Source: Homalodisca vitripennis (taxonomy: Eukaryota > Arthropoda > Insecta > Hemiptera > Cicadellidae). From it: a stretch of 64,000 bases of DNA. The notes under the pieces are model-generated. The model saw only the letters and a program-made list of their open reading frames with translations, was not told the origin of the DNA and ran no database searches. Where the stretch lies: positions 110,088 through 174,087 of the forward strand of contig NW_025776784.1 in the NCBI RefSeq assembly GCF_021130785.1, read 5' to 3'. Positions within the stretch are counted from its first letter, which is position 1; each line of letters opens with the position of its first letter. Both the position numbers and the translations under genes were made by a program. This document shows positions 1 to 11,294 of this stretch, one piece after another.

Positions 1-2176
1 TTTAACTCTTTAATATTGATTTGTCATTATATTTTACATCAATACAATAATCATGAATTCAGAACAAAACATTTGCAAACTTAGAACAGACTGATGTGTA
101 AAAAATTCTTATCCTTTTAATTATTTAATATTGATTTGTCATTATATTTTTACATCAATACAATAATCATGAATTCAGAACCAAACATTTTCAAACATAG
201 AACAGACTGAAGTGTAAAAAAATTCTTATCCTTTTAACTCTTTAATATTGATTTGTCATTATATTTTACATCAATACAATAATCATGAATTCAGAACAAA
301 ACATTTGCAAACTTAGAACAGACTGATGTGTATAAAATTCTTATCTTTTAATTCTTTAATATTGATTTGTCATTATATTTTACATCAATACAATAATCAT
401 GAATTCAGAACAAAACATTTTCAAACTTAGAACAGACTGATGTGTAAAAAATTCTTATCCTTTTAATTCTTTAATATTGATTTGTCATTATATTTTACAT
501 CAATACAATAATCATGAATTCAGAACAAAACATTTGCAAACTTAGAACAGACTGATGTGTAAAAAATTCTTATCCTTTTAATGATTTAATATTGTTTTGT
601 CATTATATTTTACATCAATATAATAATCATGAATTCAGAACCAAACATTTGCAAACTTAGAACAGACTGATGTGTAAAAAATTCTTATCCTTTTAATTAT
701 TTAATATTGTTTTGTCATTATATTTTACATCAATACAATAATCATGAATTCGGAACAAAACATTTGCAAACTTAGAACAGACTGAAGTGTAAAAAATTCT
801 TATCCTTTTAATTCTTTAATATTGATTTGTCATTATATTTTACATCAATACAATAATCATGAATTCAGAACAAAACATTAGCAAACTTAGAACAGACTGA
901 AGTGTAAAAAATTCTTATCCTTTTAATTATTTAATATTGATTTGTCATTATATTTTACATCAATACAATAATCATGAATTCAGAACCAAACATTTTCAAA
1001 CTTAGAACAGACTGATGTGTAAAAAATTCTTATCCTTTTTAATTCTTTAATATTGATTTGTCATTATATTTTACATCAATACAATAATCATGAATTCAGA
1101 GCCAAACATTTTCAAACATAGAACAGACTGATGTGTAAAAAATTCTTATCCTTTTAATTCTTTAATATTGATTTGTCATTATATTTTACATCAATACAAT
1201 AATCATGAATTCAGAACAAAACATTAGCAAACTTAGAACAGACTGATGTGTAAAAAATTCTTATCCTTTTAATTCTTTAATATTGATTTGTCATTATATT
1301 TTACATCAATACAATAATCATGAATTCAGAACAAAACATTTGCAAACTTAGAACAGACTGATGTGTAAAAAAATTCTTATCCTTTTAATTCTTTAATATT
1401 GATTTGTCATTATATTTTACATCAATACAATAATCATGAATTCAGAACAAAACATTTGCAAACTTAGAACAGACTGATGTGTAAAAAATTCTTATCCTTT
1501 TAATTCTTTAATATTGATTTGTCATTATATTTTACATTAATACAATAATCATGAATTCAGAACAAAACATTTGCAAACTTAGAACAGGACTGATGTGTAA
1601 AAAATTCTTATCCTTTTAATTCTTTAATATTGATTTGTCATTATATTTTACATCAATACAATAATCATGAATTCAGAACAAAACATTTGCAAACTTAGAA
1701 CAGACTGATGTGTAAAAAATTCTTATCCTTTTAATTCTTTAATATTGATTTGTCATTATATTTTACATTAATACAATAATCATGAATTCAGAACAAAACA
1801 TTTTCAAACATAGAACAGACTGATGTGTAAAAAATTCTTATCCTTTTAATTATTTAATATTGATATGTCATTATATTTCACATCAATACAATAATCAAGA
1901 ATTCAGAAAAAAAACATTTGCAAACTTAGAACAGACTGATGTGTAAAAAATTCTTATCCTTTTAATTCTTTAATATTGATTTGTCATTATATTTTACATC
2001 AATACAATAATCATGAATTCAGAACAAAACATTTGCAAACTTAGAACAGACTGATGTGTAAAAAATTCTTATCCTTTTAATTCTTTAATATTGATTTGTC
2101 ATTATATTTTACATCAAAAACAATAATCATGAATTCAGAACAAAACATTTACAAACTCAGAACAGACTTATGTGTA
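1..2176. repeat. 115-bp satellite array, about 19 tandem units
   Basis: Head-to-tail units of about 115 bp begin with TTTAATTCTTTAATATTGA and end near AAAAAATTCTTATCC. Nearly every unit has one GAATTC site, so EcoRI should give a ladder. Units differ at a few diagnostic positions (TTATTT or TTCTTT; TTTGCAAACTT, TTTTCAAACAT or TTAGCAAACTT; GATGTG or GAAGTG). These variants occur in mixed combinations rather than in a regular higher-order order. The most divergent units are near the right edge (about 1847-1960 and 2077-2176), as expected at an array border. The window begins inside the array, so its left end is not seen. Confidence 0.97.
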
Positions 2177-2203
2177 CCTGTATATAATTGCTTTTTGCTT
2201 TAG

Positions 2204-2309
2204 ATATGAAGATAAAGGACTGTGCCAAATCAAGTTCTGCGAGCTAACACAATGTCTGCAACCATTTGTCACGGTTCAGGGAGAGAAGACATTTTACATA
2301 CACGGCAAG
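2204..2309 (+). CDS. Candidate internal coding exon, unknown protein
   Basis: A 106-base open segment lies between a good acceptor (TGCTTTTTGCTTTAG, AG at 2202-2203) and a good donor (GGCAAG|GTGAGA, GT at 2310). It reads one base plus 35 codons and ends in phase 0. The product is cysteine-containing: it starts YEDKGLCQIKFCEL, continues TQCLQPFVTVQG and ends FYIHGK. Composition is clearly less AT-rich than the flanks. I do not recognise the family; three cysteines in the first half suggest an extracellular domain, by inference only. The open frame continues past the donor to 2429, but that part looks like intron. The upstream exon would lie left of the satellite, outside the window. Confidence 0.5.
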
Positions 2310-3306
2310 GTGAGAAATTCCAGACAACCTCTTACGATAACTACCTGTATGACTTTGAACAGTTTCGCTAAAATAAATGAGCAACCCCTTTCCAATATAG
2401 CAGACGACGCCGATTACATTTTAATATAAGCAATCAGTCAATCAATCATCTGTCACTCTCGTTGACATGAGTTACATGCATGGCGTGGATCCTTTTAAAA
2501 TATATACATTATATGCAATAAATGTATTATAATGATCGAATAGTAAAGTAAAAGATTAAAAACAATAGAACACGTTACCTGAAAAAAATAGAATACAACG
2601 CACACATCCGAAAAATAGTATCTTAAGGGGAATTAATTGTTTCACACCTGACTCAGAGGCTAAATTTTAGACCTCGAAACGTCGTGTTATACATTTTGTA
2701 ACATATAACTATGACAAATGTCCGAAACAGTATTATACTATATAGTTCTTAATTAATTCATACATGTACTTTTCTTGACTAATAGTCTTGGAAGTCAACT
2801 TGATAATATTCGCCCAAAACATGCGCAACTTTGTTTGCTATATGCTTCACAGAAAGCTTTCTAACTTTTAATTACTACTTCGATACCTGGGTGTAATACC
2901 TAGGGCCAATTTTAAATGTGCCCCAACTTTTTCAAATCTCTTCAGAAATCGTCTCCGAACTTTGTATTTTTGCCTAAATGGTTTTTAATGGATTTAAAGA
3001 ATGATTTATTGCTTGCTTGTTACCAGATTTCCAGTTGCATGCTGAATCAAATAGGGAATAACATATTTTTATATACGTGGTATTTATTATTAACTAGGAA
3101 GGTGCTATACTCGTGTCAATTGCAATGTGTGCAAATAACCATAAATAGAACACATATAATATTCACTTTTAAAGATAACAAATTTATAGCCTATTGTAAC
3201 AGTTCATAAACCAGAACCGCGCAGTTTTAAAAACCAGATGAAATAATGCGGATGACATTTATTACCTTAAATTACGAGTAAGGAGATCAGTTTTACCACA
3301 ACTATT
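2310..3306. other. Non-coding stretch with one family B motif
   Basis: AT-rich and probably intronic. The only recognisable feature is a short motif at about 2645-2690, CACACCTGACTCAGAGG, followed by CCTCGAAACGTCGTGTTA. It recurs at about 16470, 29570 (reverse) and 53838. The open frame at 2916-3209 has AT-driven composition and no splice context, so I do not call it. Confidence 0.6.
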
Positions 3307-3366
3307 ATGCAAGCTATAAGGCTTCAACTACTCTTAGTGTTGTTTGTTTATTTCTGCAACTGCCAG

Positions 3367-3405
3367 ATATACTTTGGTCCAGTATGCGTTTTTTGGACAT
3401 TGCCC
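3367..3405 (+). CDS. Candidate 39-base microexon, or end of a signal-peptide exon from 3307
   Basis: A phase 0/0 segment reads IYFGPVCVFWTLP. It follows a pyrimidine-rich acceptor (TTTATTTCTGCAACTGCCAG) and ends at CCC|GTAAGT, a near-consensus donor. Phase 0 matches the end of the exon at 2204-2309, so the two could be spliced directly. Alternatively, an ATG at 3307 opens a frame through the same donor. Its first residues, MQAIRLQLLLVLFVYFCNC, look like a signal peptide, which would make this the first exon of a secreted protein; that frame stops at 3421. The sequence cannot separate the two readings. The C-x-F-W string resembles the start of a GPS motif of adhesion GPCRs, but this is too short to assign. 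Confidence 0.35.
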
Positions 3406-3423
3406 GTAAGTAGTTTTATATAA

Positions 3424-4739
3424 AAATGTTACGTTTAAAAATATATTTATATTCTGTATTTGTCTACTATAATAATTTTTATTTGTATTTGGAATCTGTA
3501 CTGTATAACTGATGACAGTTATTGATCACCAATATTTAAGTCTGCATTATTGCACCAACAAGATGATCTTTAGTGAAACCACTAACAAAGGATTATCGAA
3601 TGATCGTGTCAGTCTGCCTGAATGTCTTGGGAACCGTTTGTAGTAGTGATGAAAACAGAACTTTGCTACCATGTGTTTTCCATATCATATAGAAATAGAG
3701 CCATACTTATATGTGTAGGGTGTCAATATACTCTATAGAATGTACACATCCTCAGATGGCTTTTATAGTATAGGAGCCGAGAGCAATTTCGCAGTATATA
3801 AACACACCATCTGGCTTTTTATGTTATTTGTCTGGCTTTTTATGTTATCTGTAGATACATTTCTCCCTTCAAATACAACACAAGTCATTGACTAAACAGG
3901 AGTCTTGCTTTAAACAGCTCTTCATGACAATAAAAATGTAAAAAAATTCACCAGGAGAAATTAGGACTAAGAAGATAGGGCTAACAACTTAGAGGTAAAT
4001 TTCGAACTTCACCAAAGGCCGGATGGCGCAAACATTATTAAGATTGGTTTATGTTTAAATCAAAATACCTAAATATCTCTAATATACGTGGGAAATGGTC
4101 CAGGAGCCGAGAGCGACTTTCCCTAAGAGCCTGAGTTTCGTGAAATCGATAGAATGATGCCCTATAAGTCAGAAATCGGTTGTGAGTCGCGATAGTTTTG
4201 GCGGAGGTCGGAATGGGACGGCATCGAAAAGGTAAAAATTACGAAACGATATTTTTTCTCATTCCATAATTTTCCAAACTTAACACACTTTACACCGATT
4301 GTTTAACACACAATTAATATGTCACTTTTATGTAATAATACAAAGAGACTTAAAGTTGCCACTTTAAAGATTTTTATATGGTTACCTAAAGCTCAATTAA
4401 TATCAGCAATTTTATTTTCATCGCCCTGTACAGTAATTTTATCCTTTCCAAAACCAATACAGCTGAGATCTGCGAAAGTCATAGCTCCTCTTGTAGCTAG
4501 GTCAGCTGATTTTTCCCTCTGGAATTTCTGGAATTTAACACGAAAATGCCTTATAAAATAGTGTTACGTTTCCTTATGGAAGAATATTTGATAAACTATG
4601 AAATGTCTGATAATCTTTTAAAAGATTGCTTTTTCCATCGTGATGAATTGTCTCGTTCAATGCTCGCCTCGAAAGTTTCACTGTGGGACTAGTAATGAAT
4701 GGACCATCTTTTGGTCGTCAAAAATGCAATATGACCGAC
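3424..4739. other. Non-coding stretch with small duplications
   Basis: No convincing exon is visible. A 21-bp tandem duplication (TCTGGCTTTTTATGTTATYTG) lies at about 3811-3852. The 13-mer AGGAGCCGAGAGC occurs at about 3774 and 4102. A block at about 4200-4235 (GGTCGGAATGGGACGGCATC, then AAAAGGT) resembles one at about 36990-37020, which suggests an old dispersed repeat. Confidence 0.5.
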
Positions 4740-4950
4740 CTACGCCTTGTCTATGTAGAAATGGAGTTTAATCTAAAATGTTTGGACCATAGTTCAGCTC
4801 GTCTTTGAGATGCCCTCCTTAGGCTCTGCCAATCCCATGTATCACCATCGAAATTTATGTTGCCTATATAGAAATGAAGCTTCATGCAAAATTTAAAATG
4901 TCTATTTTAATTGGTCTTTGGACTACCAAAGATAGACAGGCAGACAGAAA
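4740..4950 (-). repeat. Interspersed family A, truncated reverse copy
   Basis: Read on the minus strand it carries the family core: CTGTCTGCCTGTCTATC, then TTGCATGAAGCTTCATTTC, CTATATAGGCAACAT and GGTGATACATGGGATTGGC. A second diverged copy of the central 40 bases sits immediately to the left at 4749-4786. The 3' hairpin end is missing. Confidence 0.7.
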
Positions 4951-5396
4951 TGGAGGTTTTCCAGTCCCTCGAGTTTCTCCAATGCTTTGACAAAAAGTAC
5001 TCTGTAAGTCAAGTGCTCTTTACAGGCAACCTTATTCATATCTTTAGACTCTACATTTATGAGTTAATGAGTAATTATTGATGAATTGTTCAGTGCAGAC
5101 TGCCCGAGCTGCCGTGTTGTGGCTACTACCATTATGTTGACGGCCTCTGTACCCACCCTGAGCCAGGGCGCATATTGCCACACGTGGCACGGCCGGGCAG
5201 CGCAGCACAGCACAGGGCAGCAGCGGCGAAAAAATCTGCGTCGCACAGTTTACCTCGCATATTGGGAAGCAGTTATTCATACAGCAGTTCAGTGTCTTGT
5301 GTGTTTGTTGATATAGTTTTGTTTTATTATAATAGTTTAACATAACAATAACAGTTACCTTGTTTACCTAGTTTATTACCTTGTTTAAAACCTTGT

Positions 5397-7830
5397 ATGA
5401 TGAGCATGTTGTCAAAAATATTTTGGATTTGAGTTCTGACTCAGATTCTGATGCCGACCTAGATTTAATTATTACTACTTCATCAGAGAACAAGAAAGAA
5501 CAAGCGTAGAAACAGTGACTACCTGAAAAAAAGAAGTTCTCATGGTGAATTTGTTCTGACAAAAAGAGTTGTGTAGTGAAAGGTTTACGAACTATTTTCG
5601 TCTCAACAAAGCGGAATTCCAAGAAGTTCACAGCCTGGTCCAACCTCTTATTTCTTCCGAGGGATGTAATGCTCAAAAACCAATTGGGAGTGAAGAAAAA
5701 CTAGCAGTATTTCTAAGGTAAGTTTTTATTTATAAGTATAACACCAATATGAAATCGTGTAAGTACAATGAAAAAATGGAAAAATCATATTGCCTTACTG
5801 TAATAATCTAAAAACATTAGGTGTTAAAGTATTGATAAAAGAGACCAGTGAAGACGTTGGCAAACTGGGGTTTTCAGGGGCGTAAGGCGAGGTCGACGTT
5901 GAACGATGTCCTAGAGCTGAAGAAGAGGTAGAAGTTTCCGGAGACAAGACGTTTGGAGAACGTTACCAGTTGTCATACGTTTAAACTGACGATCCTCATA
6001 CATAGGCTGATGAACTTGATACCGGGGCTGTTGTTGGGGAATGGGTAGGTTGTTGAATGTTCAGCCAAACGTGCTTCCTTGTCGGTTACTGACAGAAAGA
6101 CATTCCTTCTCACAATATGCTGGGATGAAGGAGGCATTTTTTTTGTTAGCTCATACATCGACATGAAAAATAGATGTAGACTAAATCATCTGAAGGAGCT
6201 ATTTTTTCATCCAGTTTTTTTCTTTCTTTTAGCTCGCTCTGTTGCCCTCTGCTCACGCTGTTCAATAGCTTTTACTATTACGGTGTCAACTTCATGTTTT
6301 TTAAATTTCTTTTGTGGTCTTGTTGGTGGTGGCGATAGATTATCTGTAGGTTCCTTTACAGACAAATCAACTGAGTTAACTCTTTCAACGTCGGCTGTGT
6401 CTGGCTGAGACTCTTCATCAACTATCCCGGTAATGTTACTTTCGACGTCCTGGTTCTCTTCTGCCTGCTGTGTTTCTGGTTGTCCTCGTAGTTGTGGTTC
6501 AGAGTTGGGGTCATCATTGGTAAAACTTGTTTCTCGATTTTCATTAACCATGTATTGCAACAAAAATTCCATTTGAGCTTGAAACCTCCATGGTTTAATA
6601 TCTGTTGCTGCTGCACCACTTTTCATCATACGCTTTTGCCGGCGTAGAGCATCTCTATGGTTGTTCCTTAATTTCTTCCACATAGATTTTACCTCTTCAA
6701 CTGAAAAAGAGAGAGAAAACTTAATACTTATTTTATTTATAACGATAAACAGGTAAGGGGATTCCACACTGGAAAATGACCATTTACCAAAAACAATTTT
6801 GTTGCATACGTTTGTTCCGCTAGGCTAAACCACAACTATCTACTGCAACTATTAAGTTATCTATTGCATGAAAGTAGCATATAGATTTTGTTGTTGTAGG
6901 TATCTGGCTTCTGGTGACAGCTACAAAAGCATCGGCTACAGTTACCGGATGGGAGATAGAAACAGTAGCTAACATTGTGAATGAGGTCTCCGTCGCAATA
7001 TGGACAACTATGCAGCCGGATTATTTGCCACAACCTACATCAGAGACGTGGCTGTCGATTGCGTCTGATTTTAATTCAAGATGGAATTTTCCTCACTGTG
7101 TGGGGGCGATTGATGGGAAGCACATTGTTATAAAGAAACCAAACAAATCTGGATCATCATACTACAATTACAAACACACTTTCTCCATCGTCCTAATGGC
7201 AGCTGTTGACGCTACATCAAAATTCACTTTCATCGATGTAGGATCCATGGGGAGATTCAGTGACGGTAATATTTTTTCAAGTTGCGAATTGGAAAAAAAA
7301 TGGTAAGAGGAAGTCTTAAACTGCCCTCCCTTCTGAACTTCCCTCCTTTCAACATAGTAATGCCATACGTGTTTGTAGGGGATGAGGCCTTCCCGCTAAT
7401 GTGCAACTTGATGAGACCCTACCCAAAGAAGCAAGTTACGGACAACCATGAAAATAAGGTGTTCAACTACAGGCTTTCACGGGCCAGACAAAGTGTTGAG
7501 TGTGCTTTTGGAATTCTAGCATCGCGATTCGCGTATTCCAAAAAACCATTCGAGATTTAAAGTTTCTAGCGTTGTCAGTGTCGTAAAAAAGCAGCTTGTT
7601 TGCTACATAATTATCTGCGCAGAAATGCTGCAGTAAATGTGGATAGTGAAGATGTTTCAACTGGACAATTACCAAAAGAGCAACTGGTTCCAGTATCAAG
7701 GAATCGAGCAAGAAGTGTACAAGCAGCTTTTGCAGTAAGACAGAAGTACACTGCATTACTTTAACTCAGTAGGAAGTGTGGAGTGGCAGGATGAACGAGT
7801 CTCTGAAGGACAATATTAAATTCATGTTTG
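5397..7830 (+). pseudogene. Harbinger transposase (DDE_Tnp_4 type), two exons, frameshifted
   Basis: Exon 1 (about 5397-5717) has an acidic serine-rich start, then a basic stretch (SDYLKKRSSHGEF) and FTNYFRLNKAEFQEV ending in EEKLAVFLR; it stops at the donor CTAAG|GTAAGT. The intron is 5718-6899. Exon 2 begins at 6900 and restores the expected Y-L-A-S-G-D-S-Y. The catalytic blocks are visible: first Asp in HCVGAIDGKH (about 7097-7126), second in GRFSDGNIF (about 7252-7278), and Glu in SVECAFGILASRF (about 7492-7530). The frame shifts near 6955-6965, in the A-run at about 7295, and again around 7540-7580. A C-terminal block ending QAAFAVRQKY and then NSVGSVEWQDERV (to about 7815) is in two further frames. 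The gene is inactive. In PIF/Harbinger elements this nuclease cuts and joins the element ends in the nucleus. Confidence 0.88.
5975..6700 (-). pseudogene. MADF/Myb-like Harbinger accessory protein, partial and frameshifted
   Basis: On the minus strand an acceptor, CTCTCTCTTTTTCAG, opens an exon at about 6700. It reads VEEVKSMWKKLRNNHRDALR, then a basic stretch and WRFQAQMEFLLQYM. This is the second half of a MADF-type DNA-binding domain. It is followed by an acidic, polar linker and a basic RERAKRKKK-like tail near 6210. The frame is broken in the A-rich tract there. It resumes at about 6165 with MSMYELTKKMPPSSQHIVRR, the helical C-terminal segment seen in such partners. The first half of the MADF domain, expected on an upstream exon to the right, was not found. 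In the family this protein brings the transposase to DNA and into the nucleus. The whole visible gene lies antisense within the transposase intron. Confidence 0.8.
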
Positions 7831-8697
7831 TAGTTGGTCTACGACTGGAGTTAACCCACTGGAGGTTGTATCTTCTGATTGTCCATACTGTTAGAAATTA
7901 TAAGTCATTGGCATGTTATATGGCTCATTTAAAAAATTGACATCCTACACAAAGTAGGCCTATCCTCCATTGTATTAGTTTTTTATTTTATATAAAGCCT
8001 TTTTTGTACACAGAATTATAATTCTTTCATACAAATGTTTACAATAAAACTAAATTTTTGTGGTAAAAAATTTAATGTGTAGTAAAATAATTTCTGTTCC
8101 TGACATTTTATATCTCAAAATAACTAATTTTTACAACATTTTACAAGAATCGTGTATTTATTTCTAAATAATATTTATGTAAATGTATTTATCCCTATCC
8201 CAAAATATTAATAATATCACTGTAGTACAGAAAAGTTATTTATGTGATATATAAAACAGAAATTCGGTGTAGATAACCTGAAAAATAATAAGATACATAG
8301 ATTTTGTTAGGGTTAACTAATAACAAGTCCCCTTTACCATCTGCAATGTTGAGTTCTTTTTGCGATTTTCCCCCAGATTTCTTGCTTGTATTTAGTCTTC
8401 ATATATCACTGGTATCATACAAAACTGGATAAACACGCACCATTTCAATTAACTTTTCCTCTTGACATTCCATTGCAAAACAGTGGCGTAAGACGGCGCA
8501 GGTCAACAATGTGAAGCAGTTTTCTGTGTCTCGACCACAAGTGCGGACAGTCGACGTGCGGGACTACACTGCCCTGCCTTGCCCTGCGCCACAATATGCG
8601 CGCTCTCTAGCGAACACGTGCTTTACAAAAAAACTGCCCCGCCCTGTGCTGCGCTGCGCTGCTCAGACTGCGTCTCAATATGCGGGGCGCCCTGACT

Positions 8698-9930
8698 ACG
8701 TGCCTCACGTCAAGTTTCCTGTCCCCACCAGGAATAGAACAGACGACAAACTGCGAAGAATATTTTACTGGTAAAAGAAATGTTTATATTAAATCTTCAT
8801 GTTTGATACTTATTGTGTGGTTTAATAAATTGATTAAATGACTTAAGAGAAATAGCTTAAACGTCCCTGTGGAGTCTTATTTTAAAAGTAGAGTAAAATT
8901 AGTATCATCAAGACGCTAGAGTTGTACTGTGAGGCTGAAGCTGAAGTTAACTACCGCTATAAAGTCTTATAGCTCGACCACGTAATGTCCTTCAGGTACG
9001 TTTTAGTTATTGCTACTCTTTATAGTTTATTGTTTTTGTAAAATTGGAGACAGTAATATATGTTTTTACGCTTTTGTATTGAAAACGATATATAAAAAAG
9101 AGTTCAATTGTCATGCGTTCTAAAATTAATTTAAGTTATTATTTTTTACTATAAAATTATTATTACATTTAATCCCTTAAAATTTATTTTATTGGTGAAA
9201 AATTGTATCTAATAAAATTCTAAACTTAGTCAATCGTGGATTTTGAAATTCAATACAGTTTGTATGATTCCAAAAAAATTTTGTTATATTTTTGTATGAT
9301 GCAAAATATTGTTATGAATTTCGTATTGAACCACATAATCAAATGCATCGATTTGCAATTCAATAACAGAGTTTTTGTGGTTTAAAATGTTACAAAACAT
9401 TAGCAGGATGAACATTTTACATAACAGGTGTACATCAATCATTGCTTCAAATAACATCTGTTATGTTAAAATATCAAAAACATTCCGTGCATATTAATTA
9501 ATGTCTCAAGTTTTTACACACATCTAGCACACTGTCAAACAGCCGAAGGTGAACAGTTTGAACACCTCCTACATTAAAACAGGTAATTAGAATTTGCGTT
9601 AGTGTTGACTCTGATGTTACTATAAACAGGACAAGACAGTAAATTTGTCATAAAATCTGTTCAAACAAACGTAGAGACCTCTACTTTGCATTATTGGATT
9701 TCTTTTTTTATTCCCTTTAAAAGGAGGGGTCACATGATAGGGGTTTGTATTTGAAAATGTTTAGTTGCCCCCATTTACCCACCTTTAGAAAAGGGGGGCA
9801 AAATTTTTAACAACTTGAAAATTAAAAAAATATGTTATAATAGGGGTCAAGGTTTCACATAGATATCTCGGGCCGTTTCAATTATATCCAGGTGTGCCAG
9901 GACATAAAACTCACTCTGTATATGTATAGA
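8698..9930. other. Non-coding, AT-rich; possible MITE end at 9905
   Basis: No gene is visible. The stretch at about 9880-9905 (CCAGGTGTGCCAGGACATAA, then AACTCACTCTGTA) looks like the right end of a small DNA transposon, but I could not find a matching left inverted repeat. Runs of G and C at 9725-9800 are the only other compositional break. Confidence 0.5.
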
Positions 9931-9931
9931 G

Positions 9932-9963
<32 letters not shown>
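9931..9963. repeat. (TA)n microsatellite
   Basis: An uninterrupted TA dinucleotide run follows a GTATATGTATA lead-in. Confidence 0.95.
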
Positions 9964-10329
9964 CTTTTTCATTTCTAAATTATTTATTTGTCCATTTCAT
10001 TGATGGAACCTGAAGTGACGTAACTTTATGAAGTGCCTTATAGGATAGAAATATTTAATACACTGGGTTAGGTAAGAATATAAATAACGATCTTATTGTT
10101 TCAAATAATGTGGCTGTGCAGTTAAGGTGTTGCCTGGGAGGTAACAGAAGCCACTTGATATATTCGTAACCCCTTAAATTACCCAGGTAACACAAATTTT
10201 CGAACTTAGTTTATATATTGAACGTAATTTACTGTTTAATAATTCTTAACTTCTTGAAATTTTCTCATTATGAAAAACTGAAAAGCTCTTTTTGTCTACT
10301 ACGACGTACGTTGTCTTCACTTGTAGCAA

Positions 10330-10690
10330 AAAGTTTACCAGAGTCATAGTTTACCGTTCAGTTTACCACAGTCATAGTTTACCGTTCGGTTTATCACAGG
10401 CAAGATTTAACAATCAGTTTACCACAGTTACAGTTTACCGTTCAGTTTACCACAGTCATAGTTTACCGTTCAGTTTATCACAGCCAAGATTTAACAATCA
10501 GTTTACCACAGTTACAGTTTACCGTTCAGTTTACCACAGTCATAGTTTACCGTTCAGTTTATCACAGCCAAGATTTAACAATCAGTTTACCACAGTTACA
10601 GTTTACCGTTGAGTTTACCACAGCCATAGATTTACAGTTCAATTTAACACAGTCATAGTTTACTTGTTCAGTTTATCACAGCCAAATTTT
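10330..10690. repeat. 28-bp tandem repeat with 84-bp higher-order unit
   Basis: About 13 monomers of 28 bp. Three monomer types alternate: A starts CAGTTTACCACAGTCATAG, B starts CAGTTTATCACAGCCAAGA, C starts CAGTTTACCACAGTTACAG. Together they make an 84-bp super-unit that repeats almost perfectly from 10359 to 10610. Since 84 is divisible by three, the array creates a spurious repetitive 106-residue open frame (10292-10612). I do not treat it as a gene. The last monomers, after 10611, are degenerate. Confidence 0.93.
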
Positions 10691-11294
10691 TTATCGCAGT
10701 ATTTTATACTGAATTTCACGGTATGAAGTCCCTGGTAAAATTTGAATTTGATAAATGTGTCACTGTTGTTTTTTGAGTTTCTTATTCGAACACGAAAAAA
10801 GTGAACTAATTTGTATTTACTTTCATTTAACACATTAAAAAACCAGAAATTAATAGAAATAAATGTAAGTTTGTACAAGATATATGGTCAGCTTGATTTT
10901 TTTACCAAATCAAATTTGTATTGATTTATTTTAATTTTTATTTAATAAATAGATAATTCAATGTGTAACAAAAGTTGCAAGACAGCTAACCACAGCAATA
11001 AATATATTCACTGTAATTATTAAATTTAAAATACGTGTTTTTGACATTACATTGGGTGAAAGTAAAACCCTCCTTTATCCACACAATCACAAGAATCTCA
11101 CATTACACATTCTCCCCCCTACTCTGATCACCGCACACAAATCACTTTGGTCCCACAAGACAAAAGGGTCTTGGTTTGTTTTCCCCCCGGCAATGTTTAC
11201 CTGCCAACTTAATTTGTCTCTGTTTCAGTGTCTAAAATTTACATGTCAAGACTGAAAATGTGTCTTTGTCACAGTGTGATTAATCAGTCGTTAT
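10691..11294. other. Non-coding, nothing recognised
   Basis: AT-rich, with a C-rich patch at 11090-11200 that contains short pyrimidine runs. No exon or repeat was identified. Confidence 0.5.

Larger units (their letters stand above)
5161..8697 (+). mobile_element. Decayed PIF/Harbinger DNA transposon
   Basis: GC-rich ends bracket transposase and MADF-protein relics. The left end starts AGCCAGGGCGCATATTG. The right end, read on the minus strand from 8697, starts AGTCAGGGCGCCCC and then GCATATTGAGACG. Both are followed by similar runs containing GCAGCGCAGCACAG, so I take them as inverted termini about 60-100 bases long. I could not find a clear 3-bp target duplication at these limits, so the exact ends may be a little further out: GC-rich sequence extends to about 5086 and 8770. 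Two genes with a D,D,E transposase and a MADF/Myb-like protein are the standard coding content of PIF/Harbinger elements. Both are broken here, so the copy cannot move by itself. Confidence 0.85.

Noticed and set aside
5044..5343. Overlapping open frames on both strands at the left GC-rich Harbinger end
   Set aside because: They arise from the GC-rich terminal repeat, are open in several frames at once and resemble no protein.
10292..10612. 106-residue repetitive ORF
   Set aside because: It is produced by the 84-bp tandem repeat being a multiple of three; no start context or composition supports translation.
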